60,891 nt of DNA from an uncultured Pelagibacteraceae bacterium (lineage in GTDB: Bacteria > Pseudomonadota > Alphaproteobacteria > Pelagibacterales > Pelagibacteraceae): the NCBI GenBank assembly GCA_902624075.1, contig CACNWC010000005.1, positions 7,501-68,391 of the forward strand. The letters run 5' to 3'. A program made the position numbers and the translations under genes. The number at the start of each line of letters is the position of its first letter. Position 1 is the first letter of the stretch. Positions 45,845 to 54,716 of this stretch are shown in pieces. A model generated the notes under the pieces. It worked only from the letters and a program-made list of their open reading frames with translations, did not search any database and had not been told where the DNA came from.

Positions 45845-47128
45845 TTATTTTCTCCTAATTCTTTTTTTTACTGATAGAGCATGACCTATCAAACCTTCAT
45901 AATTTGCTAGAGTTATAACTGATGGTCCAAGACTTTCAATACCCTTTTTTGATAAATTAATATAAGAAATTCTTTTATAAAATTCATTTACATTCATGCC
46001 ACTTGAGTATCTAGCAGATCCATTAGTTGGAAGAACATGGTTTGAACCAACATTGTAATCTGTCATTGCCATTACAGCATACTTTCCTAAACAAATTGAT
46101 CCGGCATTTTTAATTTTAGGGATAAATTTTTTGTAATCTTTTGTGTTTAATTCCAAATGTTCTGGTGATATTTTATTTACAACTTCTGCAATTTTATTGT
46201 GAGAATTAATATAAATTAATAAACCATTATTCTTCAAACTTTTTTTTACAGTTGCGGCTCTGGGAATTTTTTTTAATTGATCCAAAATTTCTAATCTTAC
46301 TTTTTCAATCATTTTTTTATCTTTAGAAATCAAAATACACTGTGCAAGATTATCATGTTCAGCTTGCCCAATTAAATCACTTGCAATCCACTCTGGATTT
46401 GAAAATCTATCACAAACTATTGTTATCTCTGAAGGTCCAGCTGTCATTCCCTCAACTCCAACATCACCAAAGACTTCCTTTTTTGCTGAAGCCACATAGG
46501 CATTACCTGGCCCAACTATTTTATCAACTTTTTTAATTTTTTTTGTTCCATAAGCTAATGCCGCAATAGCAGAAGGACCACCAATTGAATAAATTTCTTT
46601 AATATTACATTTACGTGCAGCATAAAGTACAGCAGCATTTATTTTACCTTCATGTGCAGGGTTAATGAGAACTATTCTTTTAACTCCAGCAACTATAGCT
46701 GGAATCGCATTCATTAATAATGTTGATGGATAAGAAATTTTTGAGCCTGGCACATAAACTCCAACTGAAGAAATCGGCAAATATTTATATTCAATTTTAT
46801 TTTGAAAATTATCAACATAAGAAATATTTTTTGATTTTTGTAGATTATGAAATTTCAAAATTCTTTTATAAGCTAAGTCAATAGATTTTTTTATTTTTAT
46901 ATCAAGTGAACTAATTGCTTTTGAAATTTTATTTTTAGATGGTATTAAAGACTGATTTTTATTATATTTTTTTTCATACTTTAATAATGCTTTATCTCCA
47001 TTTTTTTTTACATCTTTAATAACTTTGATCACAGGTGCAGCGTTAAATTGAATTTTCTTTTTTCTGTGAGCTAAAAAATTATTTAGATTTTCATCGAAAT
47101 TCTTATTTTTTATAAATAATATCTTCAT
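45845..47128 (-). CDS. hisD: Histidinol dehydrogenase
   Basis: A 427-aa zinc enzyme that oxidises histidinol to histidine in two steps. Zinc ligands are recognisable: Gln and His in [12 protein letters not shown], Asp in [14 protein letters not shown], and the late His in [24 protein letters not shown] and [12 protein letters not shown] are typical. It lies in the murA-DUF2948-hisD-infA order, apart from hisG/hisZ 3 kb away. Confidence 0.96.
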   Translation of the reverse strand: MKILFIKNKNFDENLNNFLAHRKKKIQFNAAPVIKVIKDVKKNGDKALLKYEKKYNKNQSLIPSKNKISKAISSLDIKIKKSIDLAYKRILKFHNLQKSKNISYVDNFQNKIEYKYLPISSVGVYVPGSKISYPSTLLMNAIPAIVAGVKRIVLINPAHEGKINAAVLYAARKCNIKEIYSIGGPSAIAALAYGTKKIKKVDKIVGPGNAYVASAKKEVFGDVGVEGMTAGPSEITIVCDRFSNPEWIASDLIGQAEHDNLAQCILISKDKKMIEKVRLEILDQLKKIPRAATVKKSLKNNGLLIYINSHNKIAEVVNKISPEHLELNTKDYKKFIPKIKNAGSICLGKYAVMAMTDYNVGSNHVLPTNGSARYSSGMNVNEFYKRISYINLSKKGIESLGPSVITLANYEGLIGHALSVKKRIRRK

Positions 47129-47131
47129 TTT

Positions 47132-47527
47132 TTATTTAATTTCATTTTGATCTTCAAGTCTGACCTCAATAGCTTCTGATGTCAAAGTAATATAAGCATT
47201 ATTTTCAAAAATTAAATTAATTTCATAATTTTTTTTATTTTTTAAAAAATCTATCGCAATCAATTTCAAAACTAATTCTTGATTATTTTGATTTATATTC
47301 TTTGATTTCACATTATCCACGAAATCAAATTTACATATACTATTAACTTTTTTATTAATATTGCTTGTTTCTACCTTGGGTCTTTTTATTGATAATAAAA
47401 AAATCTTATTTGATTTCAGATATTTAATATTTGAAATTTTTACTTCAGCCCCAGCACAACAAGCTGAAATCATTTGTAAACCTTCATTATCGTTAGCTAT
47501 AATCTTTGCTAAATATCTTTTTTCCAT
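47132..47527 (-). CDS. DUF2948 family protein
   Basis: A 131-aa protein that I assign to DUF2948 from its position between murA and hisD and its pattern: N-terminal DNEGLQMISACCAGAEVKIS, middle KIFLLSIKRPK, and C-terminal NNAYITLTSEAIEVRLED. Predicted mainly beta. No catalytic motif is visible. It overlaps murA by 1 nt and precedes hisD by 3 nt, so it is co-expressed with both. Function unknown. Confidence 0.78.
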   Translation of the reverse strand: MEKRYLAKIIANDNEGLQMISACCAGAEVKISNIKYLKSNKIFLLSIKRPKVETSNINKKVNSICKFDFVDNVKSKNINQNNQELVLKLIAIDFLKNKKNYEINLIFENNAYITLTSEAIEVRLEDQNEIK

Positions 47528-48780
47528 TAATTAATTCTTCGTATTTTTGCACCAACTTTTTTTAATTTTTTTTCTATATTTTCATAACCCCTATCTAAAT
47601 GATAAATTCTATTTATTATTGATTTACCCTTAGCGCTTAAAGCCGCTAAAACTAAAGATACAGATGCTCTCAAATCAGTAGCCATTAATTCTGCAGCAGC
47701 AAAATTAGTATTTCCCTGAACAATTGCTTTATTACCTTTAATAGAAATTTTTGCACCCATTCGATTTAGTTCGGAAACATGCATAAATCGATTTTCAAAA
47801 ATATCTTCTTTAATTTCAGAAACCCTATTTGCTTTACATAACAATACCATCATTTGTGCTTGTAAATCTGTTGGAAATCCAGGATATGGAGCTGTTTTTA
47901 TATTTACATTTTTTATTTTCTTGCTGCCGACAATTTGAATTTCATTTTTATTTTTTTTTATTTGTATTCCTATTTTTTTTAATACATTTATTTCAGTTTT
48001 AATTATATTTGGATCAATATTCTTAATCTTTATATTTCCTTCAGTTATGGCAGCTGCTATCAAATAGGTACCAGCTTCTATTCTGTCAGGCATAACAGAG
48101 TAATTAATTTCTTTGAGTTTTGTTACTCCTATAATTTTTAATTTTCTTTTTGCAATCCAACGAATTTTACATCCCATTTTATTTAAAAAATTTATCAAAT
48201 CTATTATTTCTGGTTCAATTGCAATATTTGAAAGAATAGAGGTACCTTTCGCAAAGCTTGTTGCAATGATTAAATTTTCTGTTGCTCCTACTGAAATTTT
48301 TGAAAAATTAATTTTATTTCCCTGAAGACCTTTTGGTGCAACTGCATGGACATAACCTTGCTGAATCTTATATTTTACTCCGATCTTTGAAAATGCTTTT
48401 AAGTGAATATCAATGGGGCGTGTGCCTATTGCACAACCTCCGGGCAAGGAAACTTTTGCCGAACCAAATTTTGCTAATAATGGTCCTAAAACTAATATAC
48501 CTGCACGCATAGTTTTTACTAAACTATAAGACGCAAATTTTTTTTTTTGATTTTGATTATTAATGATTAAGTTATTATTCTTAAATTTAGTTTTAGACCC
48601 TAAAGACTCTAATAAACTTATCATTGTATCTATATCATTGACTTTTGGTAAATTATGTAAAATTATTTTTTTTCTAGAAAGTAATGTTGCGGCAAGAATT
48701 GGTAAGGATGAATTCTTTGAACCAGATATTTTTATATTCCCTTTGAGCTTATTAGATCCAATAACCTCTAGCCTTTGCAT
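47527..48780 (-). CDS. murA: UDP-N-acetylglucosamine 1-carboxyvinyltransferase
   Basis: A 417-aa enzyme for the first committed step of peptidoglycan synthesis. The loop PGGCAIGTRPIDIHL holds the catalytic Cys (fosfomycin target in other species). ISGSKNSSLPILAATLL, MPDRIEAGTYLIAAAI and PGFPTDLQAQMM are intact. It follows dcd with a 2-nt gap. Confidence 0.97.
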   Translation of the reverse strand: MQRLEVIGSNKLKGNIKISGSKNSSLPILAATLLSRKKIILHNLPKVNDIDTMISLLESLGSKTKFKNNNLIINNQNQKKKFASYSLVKTMRAGILVLGPLLAKFGSAKVSLPGGCAIGTRPIDIHLKAFSKIGVKYKIQQGYVHAVAPKGLQGNKINFSKISVGATENLIIATSFAKGTSILSNIAIEPEIIDLINFLNKMGCKIRWIAKRKLKIIGVTKLKEINYSVMPDRIEAGTYLIAAAITEGNIKIKNIDPNIIKTEINVLKKIGIQIKKNKNEIQIVGSKKIKNVNIKTAPYPGFPTDLQAQMMVLLCKANRVSEIKEDIFENRFMHVSELNRMGAKISIKGNKAIVQGNTNFAAAELMATDLRASVSLVLAALSAKGKSIINRIYHLDRGYENIEKKLKKVGAKIRRIN

Positions 48781-48782
48781 AA

Positions 48783-49340
48783 TTATACTTTTGGTAATGT
48801 TGGCTCAGGACCTTGATCCATGTACTTGCCGTTCCTGTCCGCATATGTAACTTCTGGTTTTTCGTTGCCCTTTAAAAAAACAAATTGTGCAACACCTTCA
48901 TTTGCATAAATTTTAGCAGGCAAAGGGGTTGTGTTTGAAAATTCAAGTGTAACATAACCCTGCCAACCTGGCTCAAGAGGTGTCACATTGACTATAATTC
49001 CACATCTTGCATATGTAGATTTACCTAAACAAATTACCAGAACATCCTCAGGAATTATAAATTTCTCAACCGTTCTAGCTAAAACAAATGAATTAGGTGG
49101 TATTACACATTCAGAAACTTTTTTTGTCACAAAATTTGTTGGTTTAAATTTTTTAGGATCTACTATTTCAGAATTTACATTAGTAAATATTTTAAATTCA
49201 TCTGAAACTCTTGCATCATAACCATAGGATGACAAACCAAAAGAAATATTATTTCCCCTTACTTGTTTCTCTTCAAAAGGTGAAATCATATCATACTCCT
49301 TTGACATTCTTTTAATCCACTTATCTGATAAAACTGACAT
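48783..49340 (-). CDS. dcd: dCTP deaminase
   Basis: A 185-aa trimeric enzyme producing dUTP for dTMP synthesis. [16 protein letters not shown], the catalytic region [20 protein letters not shown] and [10 protein letters not shown] are diagnostic. The ATG is shared with the stop of the 35-aa upstream gene (TAATG), so translation is coupled. Confidence 0.96.
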   Translation of the reverse strand: MSVLSDKWIKRMSKEYDMISPFEEKQVRGNNISFGLSSYGYDARVSDEFKIFTNVNSEIVDPKKFKPTNFVTKKVSECVIPPNSFVLARTVEKFIIPEDVLVICLGKSTYARCGIIVNVTPLEPGWQGYVTLEFSNTTPLPAKIYANEGVAQFVFLKGNEKPEVTYADRNGKYMDQGPEPTLPKV

Positions 49341-49447
49341 TAATAGTTTTTTTTGTTTTTTTTATTTTGAAATAATTTCCTTTTTTTTAGATTAGTTCTT
49401 AAAGCAATTGCTTCTCTATTTTTTCTTGCTTTTATTTTTTTATTCAT
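49340..49447 (-). CDS. Small basic protein, 35 aa (coupled to dcd)
   Basis: A 35-codon reading frame starting [20 protein letters not shown] and ending KKNKKNY. Its ATG overlaps the stop of the 95-aa gene (ATGA, 4 nt) and its TAA overlaps the dcd ATG (TAATG, 1 nt), which supports real translation. The pattern [13 protein letters not shown] resembles short alphaproteobacterial proteins with an ALRxNLxRRKxQ motif that I recall as uncharacterised. Highly basic; RNA or ribosome binding is only a guess. Confidence 0.65.
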   Translation of the reverse strand: MNKKIKARKNREAIALRTNLKKRKLFQNKKNKKNY

Positions 49448-49731
49448 TCTTTATCAGGATTAGTAAGAAAATCCAAAGTTATTGGTTTAGAAGTATCTAA
49501 CGGTTTTGGTTTGGACTCATCTTTTTTTAATCCTTCTTTTGCTAGTCTCTTAGCTTTTCTTTCTGCTAATTTTTTTTCTCTTTTTGCTTGCTTTTCCATT
49601 AACTTTGCAGACCTAGTGCTTTTATAATCATAATGAATGCCAGCATTTGCAATTTTACCTTCATAATTAAAAAATTCCTCTAGAATAGTTTTGTTATTTT
49701 TATCTATAATAATTTTTGTGTAAATTTTCAT
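49444..49731 (-). CDS. Uncharacterised 95-aa protein
   Basis: I do not recognise this family. The N-terminal half (MKIYTKIIIDKNNKTILEEF, then FNYEGKIANAGIHYDYKSTR) looks like a small beta structure; the middle (about 40-70) is a highly charged helix rich in Lys, Glu and Arg; the tail is Pro-rich. It is the first gene of the minus-strand unit leading to dcd, murA and hisD and is coupled by ATGA to the 35-aa gene. The tRNA-Thr gene lies 82 nt away on the other strand. Confidence 0.75.
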   Translation of the reverse strand: MKIYTKIIIDKNNKTILEEFFNYEGKIANAGIHYDYKSTRSAKLMEKQAKREKKLAERKAKRLAKEGLKKDESKPKPLDTSKPITLDFLTNPDKE

Positions 49732-49812
49732 GATTATGTTATTTTTAAAATTATTTATAAACTAATAAAATAATATGGCAATAATTTGCAAATATAACCT
49801 TTTGGTTGAATT

Positions 49813-49888
49813 GCTCCGGTAGTTTTTAATGGCAAAACAGGCGATTGGTAATTGTCAGTTCCCTGGTCAGTACAGGGTCGGAGCACCA
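49813..49888 (+). tRNA. tRNA-Thr (anticodon GGT) with unusual T-loop
   Basis: A 76-nt cloverleaf with encoded CCA: acceptor GCTCCGG pairs with TCGGAGC, A73, D-stem GTTT/AAAC with GG in the loop, anticodon stem GGCGA/TTGTC (two G-U pairs) with loop TTGGTAA, 4-nt variable loop, T-stem CCCTG/CAGGG. The T-loop is GTCAGTA, not TTCRANN, so T54 and A58 are both G; position 14 is T, not A. A -10-like TATAAC lies at 49793-49798. It is on the plus strand between two minus-strand genes. Confidence 0.85.
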
Positions 49889-49895
49889 CGAAAAA

Positions 49896-50618
49896 TTATT
49901 TTTTATAAAAGAATTTTCTTAAAAAAATTGTAATTAGCACCAAACATCCAAAAATTAGTAAGGGAGTATAAATTTCTGGGTAAGTAATTATATCAGCTAT
50001 TCCAGGTGCTTCTAAATTATCCTCAATTACTTTTTCTAACCCTGCACCTATCGAAACCACTAAAAAAATTTGAGGTATAATACCAATAAATGTTGCTAAA
50101 AAAAAATTTAATATTTTAACATTAAACATTGTTGGCAATACACAACTTAACTGCCATGGTATTCCTCCAATAAATCTGTAAAGTAATAAATAGCTTAATT
50201 CAGATTTTTTAAATTTTATTTCTAAATTTTTAAACTTATCTAAAAACTTTTCTCTAATGAGTTCTTTTAAAAAATAATTTGCAAAAATATACAAAAATGT
50301 TGCTCCAATAGTTAAACCCAAAACTACTATGAAAAGTCCTAACCATTTATCCAATATAAAGCCAGCTAATAAAGCAATAGGAGCCCCAAAACCCAAAAAT
50401 GGGAAAACCCATAAAATTGTAAAAAATAAAAAAGATAAAGATAGTATAAATAAATTTGTTTTTTTTAATTCTGAAAAATAATAAAGATTATTTTTGATAA
50501 ATTCATATGAAGTTAATTCTTTAAAACTAAATTTGGAAAATAAATAGATTAAAAATAGTGTAATAAAAGTTAAATAAAATAAACCAATAAATAATTTAAT
50601 TTTTTTAGATTTTTCCAT
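49896..50618 (-). CDS. TVP38/TMEM64 (DedA-like) membrane protein
   Basis: A 240-aa integral membrane protein with about five to six hydrophobic segments. The VTT-domain core FPFLGFGAPIALLAGFILDK, GLTIGATFLYIFANYF and YRFIGGIPWQLSCVLP matches the TVP38 family (GxPxxLxxG and the re-entrant R-x-x-G-x-x-P motif). Such proteins are linked to lipid scrambling or envelope integrity; the substrate here is unknown. Single gene, divergent from rpmH. Confidence 0.85.
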   Translation of the reverse strand: MEKSKKIKLFIGLFYLTFITLFLIYLFSKFSFKELTSYEFIKNNLYYFSELKKTNLFILSLSFLFFTILWVFPFLGFGAPIALLAGFILDKWLGLFIVVLGLTIGATFLYIFANYFLKELIREKFLDKFKNLEIKFKKSELSYLLLYRFIGGIPWQLSCVLPTMFNVKILNFFLATFIGIIPQIFLVVSIGAGLEKVIEDNLEAPGIADIITYPEIYTPLLIFGCLVLITIFLRKFFYKK

Positions 50619-50714
50619 TAATTATTATAATAATTTAAAATGTTCTATTTGCTATTTATATATTTAATTACTATAAAGGGGCGAAATTTTTAACAAATAT
50701 AACTAATTTAAATA

Positions 50715-50876
50715 ATGAAAAGAACTTACCAGCCTAAAAAAGGACGAAGATTAAAGAAACATGGCTTCAGGTCTAAAATGAAAACCAAAGGTGGAAGAAA
50801 ACTTCTTAAAAGAAGAAGGCAGCGTAAAAGAAAACACCTAACTGTATCTTCAACTACAAAAAGAAAAAGAAAATAG
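50715..50876 (+). CDS. rpmH: 50S ribosomal protein L34
   Basis: A 53-aa protein starting [20 protein letters not shown] with the core [14 protein letters not shown]. Most L34 are 44-46 aa; here about nine extra residues ([13 protein letters not shown] at the end) extend the C-terminus. It is the first gene of rpmH-rnpA-yidD-yidC, the classic order. A TATAAA at 50682-50687 is a possible -10. Confidence 0.95.
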   Translation: MKRTYQPKKGRRLKKHGFRSKMKTKGGRKLLKRRRQRKRKHLTVSSTTKRKRK

Positions 50877-50886
50877 ATTTTAATTA

Positions 50887-51228
50887 ATGAAAAGCAAAAT
50901 AGTTGCTCTTTCTAAAAGCCAAGACTTCATACAATTACTCAAAAATAAGAAAATGAACAATAAGTATGTTACAATTTTCTTTGGAAAATTAAAAAATAAG
51001 AATTATAAAAAAATAAATATTTCTTTTGTAACAAAAAAAAAAATAGGAAATGCTGTTAAAAGGAATAAAATTAAAAGAAGATTGAAAAATATTATTAATT
51101 ATATTGAAAAAAAAATTGATATAAAATTTAATTATTCATATCTTGTTATTGCTAAACCAACTATGTTAAACAATGAATATATGGAAATAAGAAATACTTT
51201 AATTCAAGAATTTAAAAAAATAAAATAA
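50887..51228 (+). CDS. rnpA: Ribonuclease P protein component
   Basis: A 113-aa basic protein that assists the RNase P RNA in 5' tRNA maturation. The signature is KKIGNAVKRNKIKRRLKNII (about 54-73). Divergent elsewhere, with very high Lys and Asn. It lies 10 nt after rpmH and shares a TAATG with yidD. Confidence 0.93.
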   Translation: MKSKIVALSKSQDFIQLLKNKKMNNKYVTIFFGKLKNKNYKKINISFVTKKKIGNAVKRNKIKRRLKNIINYIEKKIDIKFNYSYLVIAKPTMLNNEYMEIRNTLIQEFKKIK

Positions 51229-51479
51229 TGACAATTTTTACTTCGATTTTTATAAAACTAATCAAAGCTTATAAATTTTTAATAAGTCCAATTTTAGGTC
51301 CCTCATGTCGATATTTACCTACTTGTTCTGAATATAGTATTGAGTCTTTAGAAACTCATGGTTTTTTTAAAGGTGTTTATATGAGTATAAAAAGAATTTT
51401 AAGTTGTCACCCAATTAAATTCCTGGGTGGTGGTGAAGGTTTTGACCCAGTGAATAAAAAAACGAAAGCAAAAAAATAA
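51228..51479 (+). CDS. yidD: YidD membrane-protein insertion efficiency factor
   Basis: An 83-aa small protein of the YidD family: IKAYKFLISPILGPSCRYLP then TCSEYSIESLETHG, with the conserved cysteines Cys in SCRYLPTCS, and the late LSCHPIKFLGGGEGFDPV. It acts at the inner membrane together with YidC. It overlaps rnpA and yidC by 1 nt each. Confidence 0.95.
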   Translation: MTIFTSIFIKLIKAYKFLISPILGPSCRYLPTCSEYSIESLETHGFFKGVYMSIKRILSCHPIKFLGGGEGFDPVNKKTKAKK

Positions 51480-53161
51480 TGGACACGAAAAACGTAATTG
51501 CGGCTATAACGTTGTCATCAGCAATAATAATTTTATGGTCTTTGTTTATGATACCAGAACAACCTCCAAAAAATCAAAATTTATCTGAGAAAAATCAAAT
51601 CGAACAAAATACTGACACTCCAAGTTTAGAAAAAAAAGAAACTTTAATTAAAATGTCAAGAGATGAAGCGTTAATTCAAAGCGAAAGAATTAAATTCGAA
51701 AATAATAATATTATAGGATCAATATCTTTAAAAGGAGCGTCTATCGATGATTTAACTTTCAAAAATTATAACACTGAACTAGGTAGTAATGAAAAAATTA
51801 TTCTACTAGCCCCAAGAAATATTGATGATGGTTATTTAATTGAAAGTGGTTTTGTCACTTCTAATAAAAATATTGATATTCCTAATGCAGAAACAATTTG
51901 GTCAGTAAGTGGAAATACCAAATTAACCGATCAATCTCCGATAAAATTATCTTGGACTAATAATCAAGGAATTACTTTTGAAAAAGAAATCTCATTAGAT
52001 GAAAAATTTTTATTCACAATTAAACAAAAAGTAACAAATTCTACAAATAATAAGTATGACTTTTATTCTTATGGTCAAATAATAAGAAACAAGATTCCCG
52101 ATGATATAGCTGATTTTTATATAAATCATGAAGGGTTTGTCTCTCACTTGGATGAGGAACTAATAGAAGAAGATTATGATGATATAAAAGAAAAAAAATT
52201 TACAAGAATAGCTCAAAAAGGATGGTTGGGTATTGGAGATAAATATTGGATAACCTCATTAATTCCTCCAAGTAATAAAGAATTTAAAACTACATTTGAT
52301 TATAAAAACAAATTTAGAGCAAATTTTATTGCAACAGAACCACTTGCATTAAATGAAAATAGTTCTGTTGAAGAAGTGTTAAAGATAATTGTAGCTGCCA
52401 AAAGAGTGGATATAATTGATGGTTATGCGCAATCTTTAAACATTGAAAATTTTGACCTTGTAATAGATTTCGGCTTTTTATACTTTATTACAAAACCTCT
52501 TTTTTTTGGCATTGATTATTTTTTTAAACTTCTCGGAAATTATGGTTTAGCAATAATAGCTATTACTATTTGTATTAGGTTAGCTTTTTTTCCATTAGCT
52601 AACTTTTCGTTTAGAAGTATGGCTAAAATGAAAGCACTTCAACCCGAAATGGTAAGGCTAAAAGAACTTCATAAAAATGACAAAATGAAACTGCAACAGG
52701 AAATGATGGCTCTTTACAAAAAAGAAAAAGTTAATCCCATGTCAGGATGTTTACCAATTTTAGTTCAGATACCAGTCTTCTTTGCTTTGTATAAAGTTTT
52801 ATTTGTAACTATTGAAATGCGTCACATGCCTTTTTATGGATGGATACATGACTTAAGTGAACGAGATCCAACAAGTATATTCAATTTGTTTGGTTTATTG
52901 CCCTATGATGTTCCTTCATTCTTGGTTATAGGAGCTTGGCCTATAGCAATGGGAGTTTCGATGTGGATACAACAAAAACTTAATCCAGCACCTACAGATC
53001 CAATGCAAGCAAAAATATTTATGTTTTTTCCACTTTTTTTAACTGTGATACTTGCACCATTTCCAAGTGGACTAGTCATTTATTGGACAGTAAATAATAT
53101 TTTAACTATGGCCCAACAATTATTCATTATGAAGCGAACAACAGTTAAAACTGTAACTTAA
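51479..53161 (+). CDS. yidC: Membrane protein insertase YidC
   Basis: A 560-aa Oxa1-type insertase. An N-terminal anchor (about 5-25), a large periplasmic beta domain (about 60-335), then the conserved five-helix core from about 350: LGNYGLAIIAITICIRLAFF, FRSMAKMKALQPEMVRLKEL, NPMSGCLPILVQIPVFFALY and LVIYWTVNNILTMAQQ. The hydrophilic-groove Arg is in ICIRLAFF. Its TAATG overlap joins argB directly; the GTPase gene engB, often found here in relatives, is absent. Confidence 0.97.
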   Translation: MDTKNVIAAITLSSAIIILWSLFMIPEQPPKNQNLSEKNQIEQNTDTPSLEKKETLIKMSRDEALIQSERIKFENNNIIGSISLKGASIDDLTFKNYNTELGSNEKIILLAPRNIDDGYLIESGFVTSNKNIDIPNAETIWSVSGNTKLTDQSPIKLSWTNNQGITFEKEISLDEKFLFTIKQKVTNSTNNKYDFYSYGQIIRNKIPDDIADFYINHEGFVSHLDEELIEEDYDDIKEKKFTRIAQKGWLGIGDKYWITSLIPPSNKEFKTTFDYKNKFRANFIATEPLALNENSSVEEVLKIIVAAKRVDIIDGYAQSLNIENFDLVIDFGFLYFITKPLFFGIDYFFKLLGNYGLAIIAITICIRLAFFPLANFSFRSMAKMKALQPEMVRLKELHKNDKMKLQQEMMALYKKEKVNPMSGCLPILVQIPVFFALYKVLFVTIEMRHMPFYGWIHDLSERDPTSIFNLFGLLPYDVPSFLVIGAWPIAMGVSMWIQQKLNPAPTDPMQAKIFMFFPLFLTVILAPFPSGLVIYWTVNNILTMAQQLFIMKRTTVKTVT

Positions 53162-54027
53162 TGTCAAAGATTACAGAGGAAGAAATTCAAAAAATTTTGC
53201 CAGTAAAAGGTCCTCCTTTAGAAGAGGTAAAAAATTATTTAGAAAAATATAATAATGAGTATGTAGTTATTAAATGTGGTGGTAGTGTTTTAGTTGATCA
53301 AGATTTATTTAATAATTTTATCAAGGATATTTCAATTCTAAATAAATTAGGCTTCATACCTATTATTATTCATGGGGGTGGGAAAAAAATATCAATTAAA
53401 TTAAATGAGACAGGAATAAAAAGTAATTTTATAAATGGATTAAGAGTTACAGATGAAAAATCTATAAATATTGTTGAGGAAGTTTTAAACACTTTTAATG
53501 GAGAAATAACTAATGCTCTTAAAAATAATGGCTGTGATAGTGAAGGAATAACAAATAAACAAAACAATATTTTAGTAGTTGAACAAGAAAATAATAAACT
53601 TGGTTATGTTGGCACTCCAAAAAAAATAAAACAATCAATTATTGAGCTAATAGTAAAAGAGAAAAAGGTCCCCGTTATAGCTCCTTTAGGATTAGATAAA
53701 AATAATAAAGTTTTTAATATAAATGCTGACACTGCTGCTGGCGCTATTGCAAAAAAACTTAATGCTAGAAGACTAATTATAATGAGTGATGTTGAGGGCG
53801 TTTTAGATAATAATAAAAAATTAATATCAGAAATTAATACTGATAAAATTAATGAATTAATAAATAACAAAACTATAAGTGGTGGAATGATTCCAAAAAT
53901 TAAAAACTGTCTAGATGTTGCAAAAAACGGAGTAAAAGGGGTGTGTATTATAGATGGACGCTTAGATCATTCAATTTTATTTGAGTTACTTTCGGATAAA
54001 GGATCAGGGACACTAATAAGATTATGA
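53161..54027 (+). CDS. argB: Acetylglutamate kinase
   Basis: A 288-aa amino-acid kinase for the second step of arginine synthesis. VIKCGGSVLVD, IIHGGGKKISI, NADTAAGAIA, IMSDVEGVLD and SGGMIPKIKNC are all present. The N-terminal helix of about 25 residues suggests the arginine-inhibited hexameric type. It overlaps yidC by 1 nt and the nucleotidase by 4 nt. Confidence 0.95.
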   Translation: MSKITEEEIQKILPVKGPPLEEVKNYLEKYNNEYVVIKCGGSVLVDQDLFNNFIKDISILNKLGFIPIIIHGGGKKISIKLNETGIKSNFINGLRVTDEKSINIVEEVLNTFNGEITNALKNNGCDSEGITNKQNNILVVEQENNKLGYVGTPKKIKQSIIELIVKEKKVPVIAPLGLDKNNKVFNINADTAAGAIAKKLNARRLIIMSDVEGVLDNNKKLISEINTDKINELINNKTISGGMIPKIKNCLDVAKNGVKGVCIIDGRLDHSILFELLSDKGSGTLIRL

Positions 54028-54713
54028 ACCTTAAAGAAAAAAGATATTTGTTGTTAGATCTTGATGGAGTTTGTTACGGTAAACACAATAATTATTCTTT
54101 AGAAAAAGTATTTGGTCAAGTATCACAAAGAATGACACAATTTATTTCGGAAAGACTTAAAATAGATACTAATGCAGCAAAGGAACTTCAAACCAATTAT
54201 TTTTATAAATATAATACCAGTTTAAATGGTCTTATGATCCATCACAACATACCACCACAAGAATTTTTAAAATATGTACACACTATCGATCTTTCATTTA
54301 TGAAAGAAGATACTATTATGAGAAGGGAATTAGAACAATTGGATATGGAAAAATTTATTTTCACCAATGGAAGTGCTGCGCACGCGGAAAATATTTTAAC
54401 CCACCTTGGGATATATGATTTATTCGGTCGAGATAAAATATTTGATATAGAAGACGCTGGTTATGTGCCTAAACCCGAGGCAAAAACTTTTGATCTTATG
54501 ATAAAAAAATTCGGTATTGATCCAAAAGAAACAATATACATAGAAGATATTGCAAAAAATCTTAGCATTGGTCATAAACGAGGCTGTACAACTGTTTGGT
54601 TAATTAATGATGAACATTTTGGAAAGATGGATGCTGATAAAGATTTTATTTCACACAAAATTGAAAATCTATCTTTATTTCTCAAGGAAATAAGGTTATT
54701 AAAAAGTCAGTAA
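54024..54713 (+). CDS. HAD-family pyrimidine 5'-nucleotidase-like phosphatase
   Basis: A 229-aa HAD phosphatase of the Sdt1/PHM8 type. Motif I is LLDLDGVCYG (Asp-x-Asp), motif II FTNGSAAH, motif III the Lys in VPKPEAKTF, and motif IV IEDIAKNLSIG. It lies between argB and dapD, the usual alphaproteobacterial place. Nucleotide substrate is inferred from family only. Confidence 0.88.
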   Translation: MNLKEKRYLLLDLDGVCYGKHNNYSLEKVFGQVSQRMTQFISERLKIDTNAAKELQTNYFYKYNTSLNGLMIHHNIPPQEFLKYVHTIDLSFMKEDTIMRRELEQLDMEKFIFTNGSAAHAENILTHLGIYDLFGRDKIFDIEDAGYVPKPEAKTFDLMIKKFGIDPKETIYIEDIAKNLSIGHKRGCTTVWLINDEHFGKMDADKDFISHKIENLSLFLKEIRLLKSQ

Positions 54714-54716
54714 ATT

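Noticed and set aside
49801..49895. Riboswitch or 6S-like RNA on the minus strand
   Set aside because: First suspected from the GCTCCG...CGGAGC pairing, but the plus strand forms a full 76-nt tRNA-Thr cloverleaf with CCA.
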